This document shows, piece by piece, positions 24,343-32,971 of a stretch of 47,402 nt of DNA. Below the pieces are notes generated by a model, which was not told the origin of the DNA, did no database searches, and saw only the letters and a program-made list of their open reading frames with translations. The position numbers and the translations under genes are program-made. Each line of letters starts with the position of its first letter. Within the stretch, counting starts at the first letter, position 1. The stretch comes from UBA2897 sp036733925 (GTDB lineage: Bacteria; Bacillota; Negativicutes; Selenomonadales; Selenomonadaceae): assembly GCA_036733925.1 (NCBI GenBank), contig DAIMZO010000018.1:1-47402 (forward strand). Direction: 5' to 3'.

Positions 24343-24807
24343 ATGCAGGCGGAGAAGAAATTGGCGTCGATGGGGATTCAGCTGCCGGAAAGTTCGGCAG
24401 CCAAGGGAATGTATCTTCCCGGAGTGCGCGTCGGCAATATGATTTATATTTCCGGACAGGGCCCTTTCGTGGATGGGAAGCTGGCGCTCAGCGGCCATGT
24501 CGGTGCGGAGCTGACTTTGGAACAGGGGCAGGAGGCCGCCCGCATCTGCGCGGTCAACATTCTTTCGGTCTTGAAGAACCTGCTTGGAGACTTGGATAAA
24601 GTCAAGCAGATCGCCAATCTGCAGGCGTTCGTGAACAGCACCCCGGATTTCCATGAGCAGCACCTCGTCGTGAACGGGGCATCACAGCTCCTTTTCGATG
24701 TCTTCGGGGAGGCAGGACGTCATTCCCGCACCGCGGTCGGCACGACCTGCATGCCTTTTGATATGCCGGTCGAAATCCAGGCGGTTGTTGCCGTAAAAGA
24801 AGATTGA
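24343..24807 (+). CDS. RidA/YjgF family protein
   Basis: A 154-residue member of the RidA superfamily, whose characterised members hydrolyse reactive enamine/imine intermediates made by PLP enzymes. Typical blocks are GVRVGNMIYISGQGP, GHVGAELTLEQGQEAARICAVNILSVL and TAVGTTCMPFDMPVEIQAVVA. It is longer than archetypal RidA (~128) and looks like the branch that lacks the canonical Arg, so the catalytic role is uncertain. ATG 24343 follows GGGAGGAG at 24325-24332; the open frame back to 24301 overlaps the leader. It is transcribed from the 24260 promoter. Confidence 0.88.
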   Translation: MQAEKKLASMGIQLPESSAAKGMYLPGVRVGNMIYISGQGPFVDGKLALSGHVGAELTLEQGQEAARICAVNILSVLKNLLGDLDKVKQIANLQAFVNSTPDFHEQHLVVNGASQLLFDVFGEAGRHSRTAVGTTCMPFDMPVEIQAVVAVKED

Positions 24808-24849
24808 CGGCAACCTATTCAGAATCTCAGCAGGATGGGGAGGCAGTTT

Positions 24850-26100
24850 ATGGGAAAAATGAATTTACGCGGTCTGGTCGTATGCCGTCCATTCTTGCAG
24901 GATCCGGTGATCCAGGCTCTAGTTGAGGCAGAGGAACAGCCAGAGCAGCCATTCGTGCGGCAGGAGGCAGCTTCGCTGCTGCTGGCGGCCGCCGAAAAAA
25001 TCGGGTTGCACGGGAATATCTTATGCCAGTATTTCCTCTACTTATTGACTGAGGGGAATACCATCGCGGCAGAATCCGTCGAACGTTCCGGGCAGACAGG
25101 CAGCGGCATGACAAAGGCTATGGCCTGGGATATGCATCTGTTATGGCCCTATTTCCATGAGCCCGCTTCCAAGATATTGGGACTGGATTTTCTCGATGCT
25201 TATGAACCGGTTGAGCCGAAGAATTATGGGGACATCCAAACCTTGAGAAAAGTGCTTTCTGCAGCGTCGGATCCGGAGGAAGCGGCAGAAGGCCTGATGC
25301 GCCATTATGCCGTCTACGGGTGTGGGAAACTCGCACGGTTCGTTGCGTTCCGCCTCAGTGCTGGCGGGAATCTGGTCGGCATCGCGGATTTCCCGCATTT
25401 CGACTGGGAAGATCTCCTCGGCTATACGGATCAGAAGCAAAGGCTGCTCGCGAATACCGTTGCGTTCGTTTCCGGACAAGCAGCGAATAATGTGCTGCTC
25501 ACCGGTGCGCGCGGCACGGGGAAATCTACCGCGGTCAAGGCACTGGTATGCCGTTACTGGCGCAAGGGACTGCGCCTCGTACAAGTGCAGCGTGACCAGC
25601 TCCATGGCCTGCAGAGCCTGATGGAAAAACTCGGCAGGATCCGCAGCAAGAAATTCATCTTGTTCCTCGATGATCTGTCCTTTGACGAAAACGAGAAAGA
25701 ATACAAATACCTGAAATCCGCGATCGATGGCGGCGTAACGCCACAGCCTTCGAATGTGCTGATCTACGCGACGTCCAACCGCCGCCACCTTCTCAAAGAG
25801 ACCTGGCGCGACCGGAGTAGCGAACAGGAGGAGGTCTATAGGAACGACAGCGCCAATGAATCCATTTCCCTGTCGGATCGGTTCGGCCTGATCCTGCACT
25901 ATTCCACACCGACACAGGATGAGTATCTTCAGATCATCGCCCATGAACTGAAGAAGGCTGGCGTGGTGCTCGAACCGGAGCAGCTGCGCATCGAAGCGCT
26001 GCGCTGGGAGATGGGGCATTCCGGGCGCAACGGCCGCATTGCGCAGCAGTTCGTCCGTTGGTATCTCGGGACGCGCCAATCGGAAGATGTGCAGGGATGA
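24850..26100 (+). CDS. DUF815 family AAA ATPase
   Basis: A 416-residue protein. The N-terminal ~170 residues are helical and family-specific. The C-terminal ATPase has Walker A LLTGARGTGKSTAVKAL near residue 220, Walker B KFILFLDDLSF near 270 and a sensor-1 type segment VLIYATSNRRHLL near 300, followed by DRFGLILHYSTPTQDEYL. This arrangement fits DUF815 (AAA proteins related to DnaA/HolB type); the cellular role is not established. ATG 24850 has GGGGAGG at 24837-24843. It lies 42 nt after the RidA-like gene and is probably in the same transcript. Confidence 0.88.
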   Translation: MGKMNLRGLVVCRPFLQDPVIQALVEAEEQPEQPFVRQEAASLLLAAAEKIGLHGNILCQYFLYLLTEGNTIAAESVERSGQTGSGMTKAMAWDMHLLWPYFHEPASKILGLDFLDAYEPVEPKNYGDIQTLRKVLSAASDPEEAAEGLMRHYAVYGCGKLARFVAFRLSAGGNLVGIADFPHFDWEDLLGYTDQKQRLLANTVAFVSGQAANNVLLTGARGTGKSTAVKALVCRYWRKGLRLVQVQRDQLHGLQSLMEKLGRIRSKKFILFLDDLSFDENEKEYKYLKSAIDGGVTPQPSNVLIYATSNRRHLLKETWRDRSSEQEEVYRNDSANESISLSDRFGLILHYSTPTQDEYLQIIAHELKKAGVVLEPEQLRIEALRWEMGHSGRNGRIAQQFVRWYLGTRQSEDVQG

Positions 26101-26113
26101 TTGCCGGGAGTTT

Positions 26114-26147
26114 CGCGGAATCCTTACAAAAATTGCGCGGAATCCTT
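26114..26147 (+). repeat. Direct repeat CGCGGAATCCTT upstream of the pheS promoter
   Basis: Two identical 12-mers at 26114-26125 and 26136-26147, with starts 22 bp apart (about two helical turns). The second overlaps the -35 box. Confidence 0.7.
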
Positions 26148-26174
26148 GCATTTTGTGTGTAACTGTGTTACACT
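26146..26174 (+). promoter_or_regulatory. Promoter of the T-box pheST unit with TGTAAC-N3-GTTACA palindrome
   Basis: TTGCAT (26146-26151), a 17-bp spacer and TACACT (26169-26174). The palindrome TGTAACTGTGTTACA spans 26158-26172 and overlaps the -10. Its close twin is at 24260-24288. Confidence 0.8.
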
Positions 26175-26185
26175 AAAATTCGTCA

Positions 26186-26444
26186 GCGAGGATGAAGGAA
26201 AGTAATCCGCTTGAAGCAGGCGTAGAGAGCCCCGGCTGGTGGGATGGGGCACTGCATGGCGGGTGAAGTTCCCTTCGGAGCTCCGCAGGTGAAACGAGGT
26301 GCATATCCTAGAAAGTAGCCTGCGGCGTGAGCCGCGTTAAGGCAGGAATGAGTAATAAAGCAGAGTGGTACCGCGAAAGCGTATGGCATAGAACTATGCA
26401 GGCCTTCGCCTCTGGGAGTCAGCCTCCCCGAGGCGGAGGCTTTT
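26186..26444 (+). ncRNA. T-box riboswitch, phenylalanine type
   Basis: The leader of pheS reads the charging state of tRNA(Phe). Stem I features are visible: GAAGGAAAGTA near 26199, AGAGAGC (26224-26230) and GGCTGGTGGGA. The specifier is UUC in either of two readings (26269-26271 or 26274-26276), matching the GAA anticodon. A stem III-like hairpin GCGGC-GTGA-GCCGC follows near 26322. The conserved T-box AGAGTGGTACCGCG is at 26362-26375; its UGGU suits a tRNA with discriminator A. The terminator is at 26421-26444. Uncharged tRNA would stabilise the antiterminator and permit pheST transcription. Confidence 0.93.
26421..26444 (+). terminator. T-box regulated terminator before pheS
   Basis: AGCCTCC pairs with GGAGGCT-type sequence (26421-26441), then TTTT. 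An upstream CGCCTC (26407-26412) can also pair with GAGGCG (26430-26435), so the stem has alternatives, as expected for a T-box. Confidence 0.85.
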
Positions 26445-26461
26445 GTATTGGAGGTTTCAAT

Positions 26462-27490
26462 ATGGAAGAAAAGGTAAGAGAGCTCAAGGCGCAGGCAGAG
26501 GCGGCCATCCAGAATGCCGCAGGAAGCCTCAAGGACCTCGATGACATCCGCGTGAAGTTCCTCGGCAAGAAGGGCGAGTTTACGACGATCCTGCGCGGCA
26601 TGGGAGCCGTTGCAAAGGAAGACCGCCCGAAGATTGGCAAGATCGTCAACGAAGCGAAAGCTCAGGTTGAGGCGCTCCTCGCGGCAAAGAACGAGGAACT
26701 CAAGGAGCGCGCGCTCGAGGAGAAGCTCGCAAGCGAGAAGATCGACGTGACGCTGCCGGGCCGCCGCCAGCCGCTCGGCCATCTGCATCCGCTGACGCTG
26801 ACGCTCGAACGCATAAAGGACATCTTCTTCCGCATGGGCTTTTCCGTCGAGGAGGGGCCGGAAATCGAGAAGGACTATTTCAATTTCGAGGCGCTGAACC
26901 TGCCGAAGGATCATCCGGCACGCGATATGCAGGACTCGTTCTACATCACGGATGAAATCTTGATGCGTTCACAGACCTCGCCGGTGCAGGCGCGCACGAT
27001 GCAGAAGAACGATCCGAACGCGCCGATCCGCATGATTGCGCCGGGACGCGTCTATCGCCGCGATGAGTACGATGCGACGCACTCTCCGATGTTCACGCAG
27101 GTCGAGGGCCTCGTCATCGACAAGGGCATCAGTCTCGGTGACCTCAAAGGGACGCTCGAGCTTTTCCTTCGCCAGATCTTCGGCGAGGAAGTCGGCGTGC
27201 GCCTGCGCCCGAGCTTCTTCCCGTTCACGGAACCGTCCGCAGAAGTCGATATCTCCTGTGTCATGTGCCACGGCAAAGGCTGCAAGGTGTGCAAGGGGAC
27301 GGGCTGGCTCGAGATCCTCGGCGCCGGCATGGTTCATCCGCATGTCCTCGAGATGAGCGGCTACGACCCGAAGGTCGTTTCTGGCTTCGCGTTCGGCATG
27401 GGCGTCGAGCGCATCGCGATGCTGTCCTACGGTGTCGACGACCTGCGCCTGTTCTACGATAACGACAAGCGCTTCCTGCAGCAGTTCTGA
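26462..27490 (+). CDS. pheS: Phenylalanyl-tRNA synthetase alpha subunit
   Basis: The catalytic subunit of the heterotetrameric class II enzyme that charges tRNA(Phe). The protein has 342 residues. An N-terminal coiled-coil arm (about 1-85) is followed by HPLTLTLERIKDIF, motif 2 RVYRRDEYDATHSPMFTQVEGL, the zinc-like CVMCHGKGCKVC segment and motif 3 GFAFGMGVERIAML. ATG 26462 has GGAGG at 26450-26454; the open frame back to 26327 lies in the T-box. Followed by pheT after 30 nt. Confidence 0.98.
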   Translation: MEEKVRELKAQAEAAIQNAAGSLKDLDDIRVKFLGKKGEFTTILRGMGAVAKEDRPKIGKIVNEAKAQVEALLAAKNEELKERALEEKLASEKIDVTLPGRRQPLGHLHPLTLTLERIKDIFFRMGFSVEEGPEIEKDYFNFEALNLPKDHPARDMQDSFYITDEILMRSQTSPVQARTMQKNDPNAPIRMIAPGRVYRRDEYDATHSPMFTQVEGLVIDKGISLGDLKGTLELFLRQIFGEEVGVRLRPSFFPFTEPSAEVDISCVMCHGKGCKVCKGTGWLEILGAGMVHPHVLEMSGYDPKVVSGFAFGMGVERIAMLSYGVDDLRLFYDNDKRFLQQF

Positions 27491-27520
27491 TAGCGGATAA
27501 GCGGATAGAGGAGATAGATT

Positions 27521-29953
27521 ATGCAAGTATCCATCAAATGGCTGAAAGATTATATTGATTTCGACTGGACGGCGGAGGAACTCGCCGACAAATTCACAAT
27601 GGCTGGCGTACCGGTCGAGAACGTCGTGCACGCGGACGAAGGACTGGAAAAGGTCGTTACGGGCCGTCTCGAGAGCGTTGAAAAACATCCGGATTCAGAC
27701 CATCTGCAGATTTGCCAGGTGAATGTCGGCGCCGATGAGCCGCTGCAGATCGTGACGGGCGCGCAGAACGTGCGCGAGGGGCAGGTCGTCCCGGTCGCGA
27801 TGATCGGCGCGAAGCTGCCGAACGGCCAGAAGATCTCGAAGGGCAAGCTGCGCGGTGTCGCGTCGAACGGCATGCTCTGTAGCGCGGGCGAGCTCCACAT
27901 GGATCTCGAGAAGCTGCCGGAAGAGCAGAAGAACGGCATCTACATCCTGCCGGCAGACACGCCGGTCGGCGAGCCGGTCGCGAAGATTCTTGGACTTGAC
28001 GATGTCGTGCTCGAGTTCGAGCTGACGGCGAACCGCGGAGACTGCTTCAGCGTGTTCGGCCTCGTGCGCGAAATCGGCGTGCTGACGGGCAACACGCCGA
28101 AATGGCCAGAAATCATCTGCAAAGAGGATGACCCGGCAAAGACGGCCGACCTCATCTCCTGCGGGATTGACGCGCCGGAGCTCTGCGACCGCTACGCAGC
28201 CCGCGTCATCAAGAACGTGAAGATTGGTCCGTCCCCGGACTGGATGCAGCAGCGCCTCGAAGGAGCCGGCATCCGCGCCATCAACAACGTCGTCGATGTC
28301 ACGAATTTCGTCATGGTCGAGCTCGGCCAGCCGATGCACGCCTATGATTATGACGAGATTACGGGCCATACGCTGAGCGCACGCCTCGCCAAGCCGGGCG
28401 AGAACCTCCATACGCTCGATGACAACAGCCGCGTCGCCAAGGGGACAGAACTCGTCATCGCGGACAGCGAGCACCCGGCGGGCCTCGCCGGCATCATGGG
28501 CGGTCTCGAGACGGAGATCACGGAGAACACGAAAACCATCGTGCTCGAGTCCGCGTCCTTCAACGGGCCGAGCATCCGCCGCACGTCGCGCGCCTGCGGC
28601 CTGCACACGGAGGCGTCGGGACGCTTCGAGCGCGGCGTCGATGTGCCGGATATCCCGCGCGCCCTCGACCGCGCCGCCCAGCTCCTGCAGGACATGGGCG
28701 CATGCACGGTCGCGCAGGGCATCGTCGACGTCTATCCGAGCCCGAAACAGCCGGTGAAGATTCCGTATACCGCAGAGCAGATCAACCGTCGCCTCGGCAT
28801 GAAGCTCGACGGCGTTGCCATGAACGGCATCCTGGAAAAACTCGGCTTTGCTGTCGAAGCAAAGGGCGACGGCTATGTCGCCACCGTGCCGAACTGGCGC
28901 AACGACTGCACCTATATGGAAGACCTCTCCGAGGAAGTCGCCCGCATCTACGGCTTCGACAATATCCCGGCGACGGTGCCGCATGGCCCGATGATGCAGG
29001 GCAAGCAGAGCGAGAAGCAGAACCTCATCGAGAAGATTAAGCACACGCTCGCCGCGCTCGGCATGACGGAGGAGCTGTCGTTCAGCTTCACGAATACCGA
29101 CATCCTCGACAAGATGCTCGTGCCGGCGGATTCGAAGCTGCGCCGTGCCATCCCAATCATGAACCCGCTGACCGATGAGGCGCCGCTCGTCCGCACGAGC
29201 CTGCTGACCTCCATCATGGAGAACGCTCTGCGAAATTTCTCGCGCAAGAACATGGATCTGCGCTATTTCGACGTCGCGCCGGTGTTCTTCCCGAAGCAGC
29301 TGCCGCTGACCGAGCTGCCGGATGAGCGCACGGAATGCGTCGGGCTGCTGACTGGCCGCCGCGATGAAGCGGGCTGGAACCAGTCGGACGAGATGGTCGA
29401 TTTCTACGATGCAAAAGGCATCGTAGAGGAACTTTTCTCGGCTCTCGATATCCGCAATTGCACGGTTGAAGCAGGGAAACATTTCGCGATGCATCCGGGC
29501 GTCACGGCCGCCTTCAAGAAGGGCCGCGACGTTCTCGCCTACGTCGGTGAGCTCCACCCGAAAGCGGCCGAAAACCTCGGCATCAAGCAGAAGGTCTATC
29601 TGTTCACGATGGACGTGGAGACGCTTCACCGCTATATGGGCAGCAACTTCCATTTCGAAAGCCTGCCGAAATATCCGGCCATCTCGCGTGACCTTGCGAT
29701 GGTCGTCGCAGACGATGTGCCGGCCGCATCCATCGAGGCTGTCATTGAAAACAACGGCGGCGAGTTCTTCAAGGACGTCACGCTGTTCGATGTCTACACG
29801 GGCAAGCAGGTCGGCGAGGGCAAGAAGAGCCTCGCGTTCTCGATGCAGTTCCAGTCGAAGGAGCGCACGCTGAAGGACGAGGAAGCGGATGCGGCGTTCC
29901 AGCAGATCCTCGCGGCGGTAAAACGCGAGTTCGATGCGGAGCTCCGTTCCTGA
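27521..29953 (+). CDS. pheT: Phenylalanyl-tRNA synthetase beta subunit
   Basis: The editing and tRNA-binding subunit, 810 residues. It has the N-terminal EMAP-II-like tRNA-binding domain (VTGRLESVEKHPDSDHLQICQVNVG, in part), the B3/B4 editing domain (FELTANRGDCFSVFGLVREIGVL region near 165), the B5 domain (QINRRLGMKLDG) and the C-terminal ferredoxin-like anticodon-binding domain (KYPAISRDLAMVVADDV, from about 715). The start is ATG 27521 after GAGGAGAT. Length is normal. zapA follows 12 nt later. Confidence 0.98.
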   Translation: MQVSIKWLKDYIDFDWTAEELADKFTMAGVPVENVVHADEGLEKVVTGRLESVEKHPDSDHLQICQVNVGADEPLQIVTGAQNVREGQVVPVAMIGAKLPNGQKISKGKLRGVASNGMLCSAGELHMDLEKLPEEQKNGIYILPADTPVGEPVAKILGLDDVVLEFELTANRGDCFSVFGLVREIGVLTGNTPKWPEIICKEDDPAKTADLISCGIDAPELCDRYAARVIKNVKIGPSPDWMQQRLEGAGIRAINNVVDVTNFVMVELGQPMHAYDYDEITGHTLSARLAKPGENLHTLDDNSRVAKGTELVIADSEHPAGLAGIMGGLETEITENTKTIVLESASFNGPSIRRTSRACGLHTEASGRFERGVDVPDIPRALDRAAQLLQDMGACTVAQGIVDVYPSPKQPVKIPYTAEQINRRLGMKLDGVAMNGILEKLGFAVEAKGDGYVATVPNWRNDCTYMEDLSEEVARIYGFDNIPATVPHGPMMQGKQSEKQNLIEKIKHTLAALGMTEELSFSFTNTDILDKMLVPADSKLRRAIPIMNPLTDEAPLVRTSLLTSIMENALRNFSRKNMDLRYFDVAPVFFPKQLPLTELPDERTECVGLLTGRRDEAGWNQSDEMVDFYDAKGIVEELFSALDIRNCTVEAGKHFAMHPGVTAAFKKGRDVLAYVGELHPKAAENLGIKQKVYLFTMDVETLHRYMGSNFHFESLPKYPAISRDLAMVVADDVPAASIEAVIENNGGEFFKDVTLFDVYTGKQVGEGKKSLAFSMQFQSKERTLKDEEADAAFQQILAAVKREFDAELRS

Positions 29954-29965
29954 GAGGGAAGAAAT

Positions 29966-30235
29966 ATGGCAGAACAGAAGGAAAACGAGCAGAGAAAAAC
30001 GGAACGCGTGGTCGTCGATATTTTCGGACAGACCTACGCGCTGAAAACCGACGAGCCGGAGACGGCGCAGCGCCTTGCCGCAAGCGTCGATGCACATATG
30101 AAGCGCGTCGCGCATCGCGCGAACAGCTTTGACGGCCAGAAGATTGCCGTGCTCGCAGCCCTGCAGATTGCGGAGGAATACGAAACACTCAAGAAAGATT
30201 ACGACGAACTCGTAGAGCTTTTGAACGAAAAGTAA
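29966..30235 (+). CDS. zapA: Cell division protein ZapA
   Basis: A small FtsZ-associated protein of 89 residues that promotes Z-ring bundling. The N-terminus has VVVDIFGQTYALKTDEPETAQRLAASVDAHM, the family's beta-strand and dimer region, followed by a C-terminal helix likely to form a coiled coil (KIAVLAALQIAEEYETLKKDYDE, in part). AGAGGGAAGAA precedes ATG 29966. Its position behind pheT is common in Firmicutes and supports the call. Confidence 0.93.
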   Translation: MAEQKENEQRKTERVVVDIFGQTYALKTDEPETAQRLAASVDAHMKRVAHRANSFDGQKIAVLAALQIAEEYETLKKDYDELVELLNEK

Positions 30236-30248
30236 CGAAATGGGAAAC

Positions 30249-30278
30249 AACGCCCTTTTTCTTGCGGAAAAGGGCGTT
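30249..30278 (+). terminator. Hairpin after zapA, enclosing the nadA -35 box
   Basis: AACGCCCTTTT (30249-30259) pairs with AAAAGGGCGTT (30268-30278). The exit (TCGTCGTAT) has few T, so termination may be weak. The loop holds TTGCGG. Confidence 0.6.
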
Positions 30279-30290
30279 TCGTCGTATACT
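30262..30290 (+). promoter_or_regulatory. Promoter of nadABC
   Basis: TTGCGG (30262-30267), a 17-bp spacer and TATACT (30285-30290). The -35 lies in the loop of the preceding hairpin. From the expected start to nadA there are about 95 nt of leader with a small ACGGG/CCCGT stem but no recognised riboswitch. Confidence 0.72.
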
Positions 30291-30392
30291 TATTAAGGTT
30301 ATACTATGTTATCGTTTTGTAAAAAAACATATCCAGAAAGGAAAGGACGGGCGTTTGTCCCGTAATTCCCGGATAAAAGGAGAAATTCATCG

Positions 30393-31307
30393 ATGGAAGA
30401 TATCGTAGACGAAATCCTGCGTCTCAAGAAGGAGCGGAACGCGATCATCCTCGCGCATGTCTATCAGCCGGAAGAGGTACAGGAAATCGCGGATTTCCGC
30501 GGGGATTCCTTTGCGCTGTCCCGCAAAGCGGCGGCGACGGACGCGGACGTCATCGTGTTCTGCGGGGTGCGCTTCATGGCGGAGACGGCGAACATCCTGT
30601 CCCCGGACAAGATTACGCTGCTGCCGGCAGTCGACGCTGGCTGCCAGATGTTCACCGATGCGCTCGAGGGCGAGGTGCGCCGCGCCAAAGCCGAACGCCC
30701 AGACGCGCTTTTCGTCGCGTATGTGAACACCCCTGCCTCGGTCAAGGCCATGGCGGACATCTGCTGCACGTCATCGAACGCGACGGCGGTTGTCGCGTCG
30801 CTGCCGAAGGATAAGGAGATTGTGTTCCTGCCGGACGGCAACCTCGGTTCCTGGGCGCAGGAACAGTGTCCGGATCATCACGTCCACTGCTGGCACGGCG
30901 GCTGCCCGATACACGGAAGCCTGACCGTTGAGGATATCGAGAAGGCGAAGCAGGCACATCCGAACGCGAAAGTATTGATGCATCCGGAATGCCGCAAGGA
31001 GGTCCGCGAGCTCGCTGACTACGTCGGGTCGACGTCAGGCATCGTGAACTACGCGGCAGAGAGCCCGGATCAGGAATTCATCATCGCGACGGAACAGGGC
31101 GTCATGCCGGATCTCGAGGACGCAGCACCGGGCAAGAAATTCTATCTGGCCTCCCGCCGCATGCTCTGCGTCAACATGAAGAAGACGAACCTCGAAAAGG
31201 TGCGCGACGCGCTCAAGACAATGGAACCGCGCGTCGTCGTGCCGGCCGAGATCCGGGAGAAGGCCGTCGATGCCCTCCGAAAAATGATTGCGATTCAAGG
31301 GAAGTGA
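30393..31307 (+). CDS. nadA: Quinolinate synthase A
   Basis: A 4Fe-4S enzyme that condenses iminoaspartate with dihydroxyacetone phosphate to quinolinate, the NAD precursor. The protein has 304 residues. The three cluster cysteines expected in the family are likely C84 (DAGCQM), C200 (HPECRKEV) and C259 (RRMLCVNM). Other conserved blocks are AHVYQPEEVQEIADFRGDS, ADICCTSSNA and FLPDGNLGSW. ATG 30393 has AAAGGAG upstream. Its stop overlaps the nadB start by 4 nt. Confidence 0.97.
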   Translation: MEDIVDEILRLKKERNAIILAHVYQPEEVQEIADFRGDSFALSRKAAATDADVIVFCGVRFMAETANILSPDKITLLPAVDAGCQMFTDALEGEVRRAKAERPDALFVAYVNTPASVKAMADICCTSSNATAVVASLPKDKEIVFLPDGNLGSWAQEQCPDHHVHCWHGGCPIHGSLTVEDIEKAKQAHPNAKVLMHPECRKEVRELADYVGSTSGIVNYAAESPDQEFIIATEQGVMPDLEDAAPGKKFYLASRRMLCVNMKKTNLEKVRDALKTMEPRVVVPAEIREKAVDALRKMIAIQGK

Positions 31308-32971
31308 GCAAAGTGGCACAGAGATATCTTCTGAATTTCGATACACGGGAGCTCCCCGTCTATGAGGCGGACGCATTGGTTATCGGCTCCGGCGTCGCAG
31401 GCCTTCAGGCGGCGTGGTATCTGGCGCGTGGAGACAAAAAGGTGCTGCTCGCCGTAAGGGACTCGCTTTCGGACAGCAACACGAACAAGGCGCAGGGCGG
31501 CATCGCCGCCTCGTTCGGCGAGGACGACAATCCGGAGTTGCACCTTGCCGATACGCTGGTCGCAGGCGCTGGCCTCTCCGACCGTGACATCTCGGCCATC
31601 GTGACGGAGGAAGGCCCCGCGGATGTGCAGACGCTTGCGGACAACGGGGCGGAATTCGATCTCGACGCGGACGGGCATTTCGCGCTCGGACGCGAGGGCG
31701 CGCATTGCCGCAACCGCATCGTGCACGCGCATGGTGACGCGACGGGCGCGGAGGTGGCGCGCAGCATGAACGCGCTCGTCGCACATGAATCGAACATCCA
31801 GCCGATGACGCAGTGCTATGTGACGGATCTGCTCGTCGATGCCGGCCGCTGCTACGGTGCAGTCGCGCTCTACAAGGGCGCAAAGGTCATGCTTCGCGCA
31901 GAAAATGTCGTGCTCGCGACGGGCGGCACGGGCCGTCTCTACAGCAAGACGACAAACCCGGAAGGGGCGACGGGCAGCGGCATGGCGATGGCGTTCCGCG
32001 CCGGGGCCGAACTCATGGACATGGAATTCGTGCAGTTCCACCCGACGGCGCTTTCGCTCAAAGGATGCCCGAACTTCCTGATCTCCGAGGCCGTGCGCGG
32101 CGCAGGCGCAGTCCTGCGCAATCTGAAGGGCGAGCGCTTCATGCCGAAATACCACCCGCAGAAGGAACTCGCGCCGCGCGATGTCGTTGCCCGCTGCATC
32201 TATAAGGAGATGCAGGAAGCGGACAGCACCTTCATCTATCTCGATGCCACAGGCATCGACCAAGTGACGAACCTGTTCCCGATGATTGCGGACACCTGCC
32301 GCGACTACGGCGTGAATATCGAGAAGGAGCCGATTCCGATCGCGCCGGCCGCGCACTATATGATGGGTGGCGTGCATACGGACGAGCACGCGCGCACGAA
32401 CATCGCGGGACTCTATGCATGCGGCGAGACGGCTGCGACCGGCCTGCAGGGGGCGAACCGCCTCGCGAGCAATTCGCTGCTCGAGGGTCTCGTATTCGGG
32501 CGCCGCGCGGCACAGGATATCCTGCGCCAGACCGATCACCCCGCCATGCCAGAAGGTCTCTACTGGAAAGAGGACAGCCTCGATGAGGGCGCGCCGGATG
32601 ATGCGGCCGCGCGCATTGCGGAGACGCAGGACATCATGACGAAGCATCTCGGCATCTGCCGCAGTGCGCAGGGCATTGAGGAAGGGCTCGACTTGCTCGC
32701 AGGAATCGCGGACGGGCGTGAGGGCTTTGCGGCAAACAGCGCGGCAGAGCTCGACCTCCGCTCGCGCCTGCTCGTCGACCGGCTGATTGCTGAGGCCGCC
32801 CTGCGGCGCAAGGAGAGCCGCGGCGCGCACTACCGCATGGATTATCCGGAAAAAAGCGATGCCTGGGCGCATCATACCCTCGATACATGGGATGAATTAG
32901 AAAAAGCAGAAGAGGAGAAGCAAGATGGACATGTTATTTGGTCTGGACGAGAAATTGACGTCATGGCTTAA
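31304..32971 (+). CDS. nadB: L-aspartate oxidase
   Basis: An FAD flavoprotein of about 555 residues that oxidises aspartate to iminoaspartate for NadA. The dinucleotide-binding motif VIGSGVAGLQAAW is near residue 26, NKAQGGIAASFGEDD near 63, GRTGGxxR-like HCRNRIVHAHGDATG near 138 and PAAHYMMGGVHTDEHARTNIAGLYACGE near 348. GTG 31304 overlaps nadA (GTGA); GTG 31313 is an alternative. The C-terminus overlaps nadC by 47 nt. NadA, NadB and NadC together make the full aspartate-to-nicotinate mononucleotide route. Confidence 0.96.
   Translation: MSKVAQRYLLNFDTRELPVYEADALVIGSGVAGLQAAWYLARGDKKVLLAVRDSLSDSNTNKAQGGIAASFGEDDNPELHLADTLVAGAGLSDRDISAIVTEEGPADVQTLADNGAEFDLDADGHFALGREGAHCRNRIVHAHGDATGAEVARSMNALVAHESNIQPMTQCYVTDLLVDAGRCYGAVALYKGAKVMLRAENVVLATGGTGRLYSKTTNPEGATGSGMAMAFRAGAELMDMEFVQFHPTALSLKGCPNFLISEAVRGAGAVLRNLKGERFMPKYHPQKELAPRDVVARCIYKEMQEADSTFIYLDATGIDQVTNLFPMIADTCRDYGVNIEKEPIPIAPAAHYMMGGVHTDEHARTNIAGLYACGETAATGLQGANRLASNSLLEGLVFGRRAAQDILRQTDHPAMPEGLYWKEDSLDEGAPDDAAARIAETQDIMTKHLGICRSAQGIEEGLDLLAGIADGREGFAANSAAELDLRSRLLVDRLIAEAALRRKESRGAHYRMDYPEKSDAWAHHTLDTWDELEKAEEEKQDGHVIWSGREIDVMA

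Noticed and set aside
26327..26461. Upstream extension of PheS
   Set aside because: This stretch is the T-box and terminator; the true start is at 26462 with a good ribosome site.
27695..30250. Very long open frame on the minus strand opposite pheT (851 codons)
   Set aside because: It is antisense to pheT and zapA, His/Arg/Asp-rich without any family motif, and has no plausible start signals.
30296..30392. Riboswitch or NiaR operator in the nadA leader
   Set aside because: Only a 5-bp stem is visible and no known motif could be matched.
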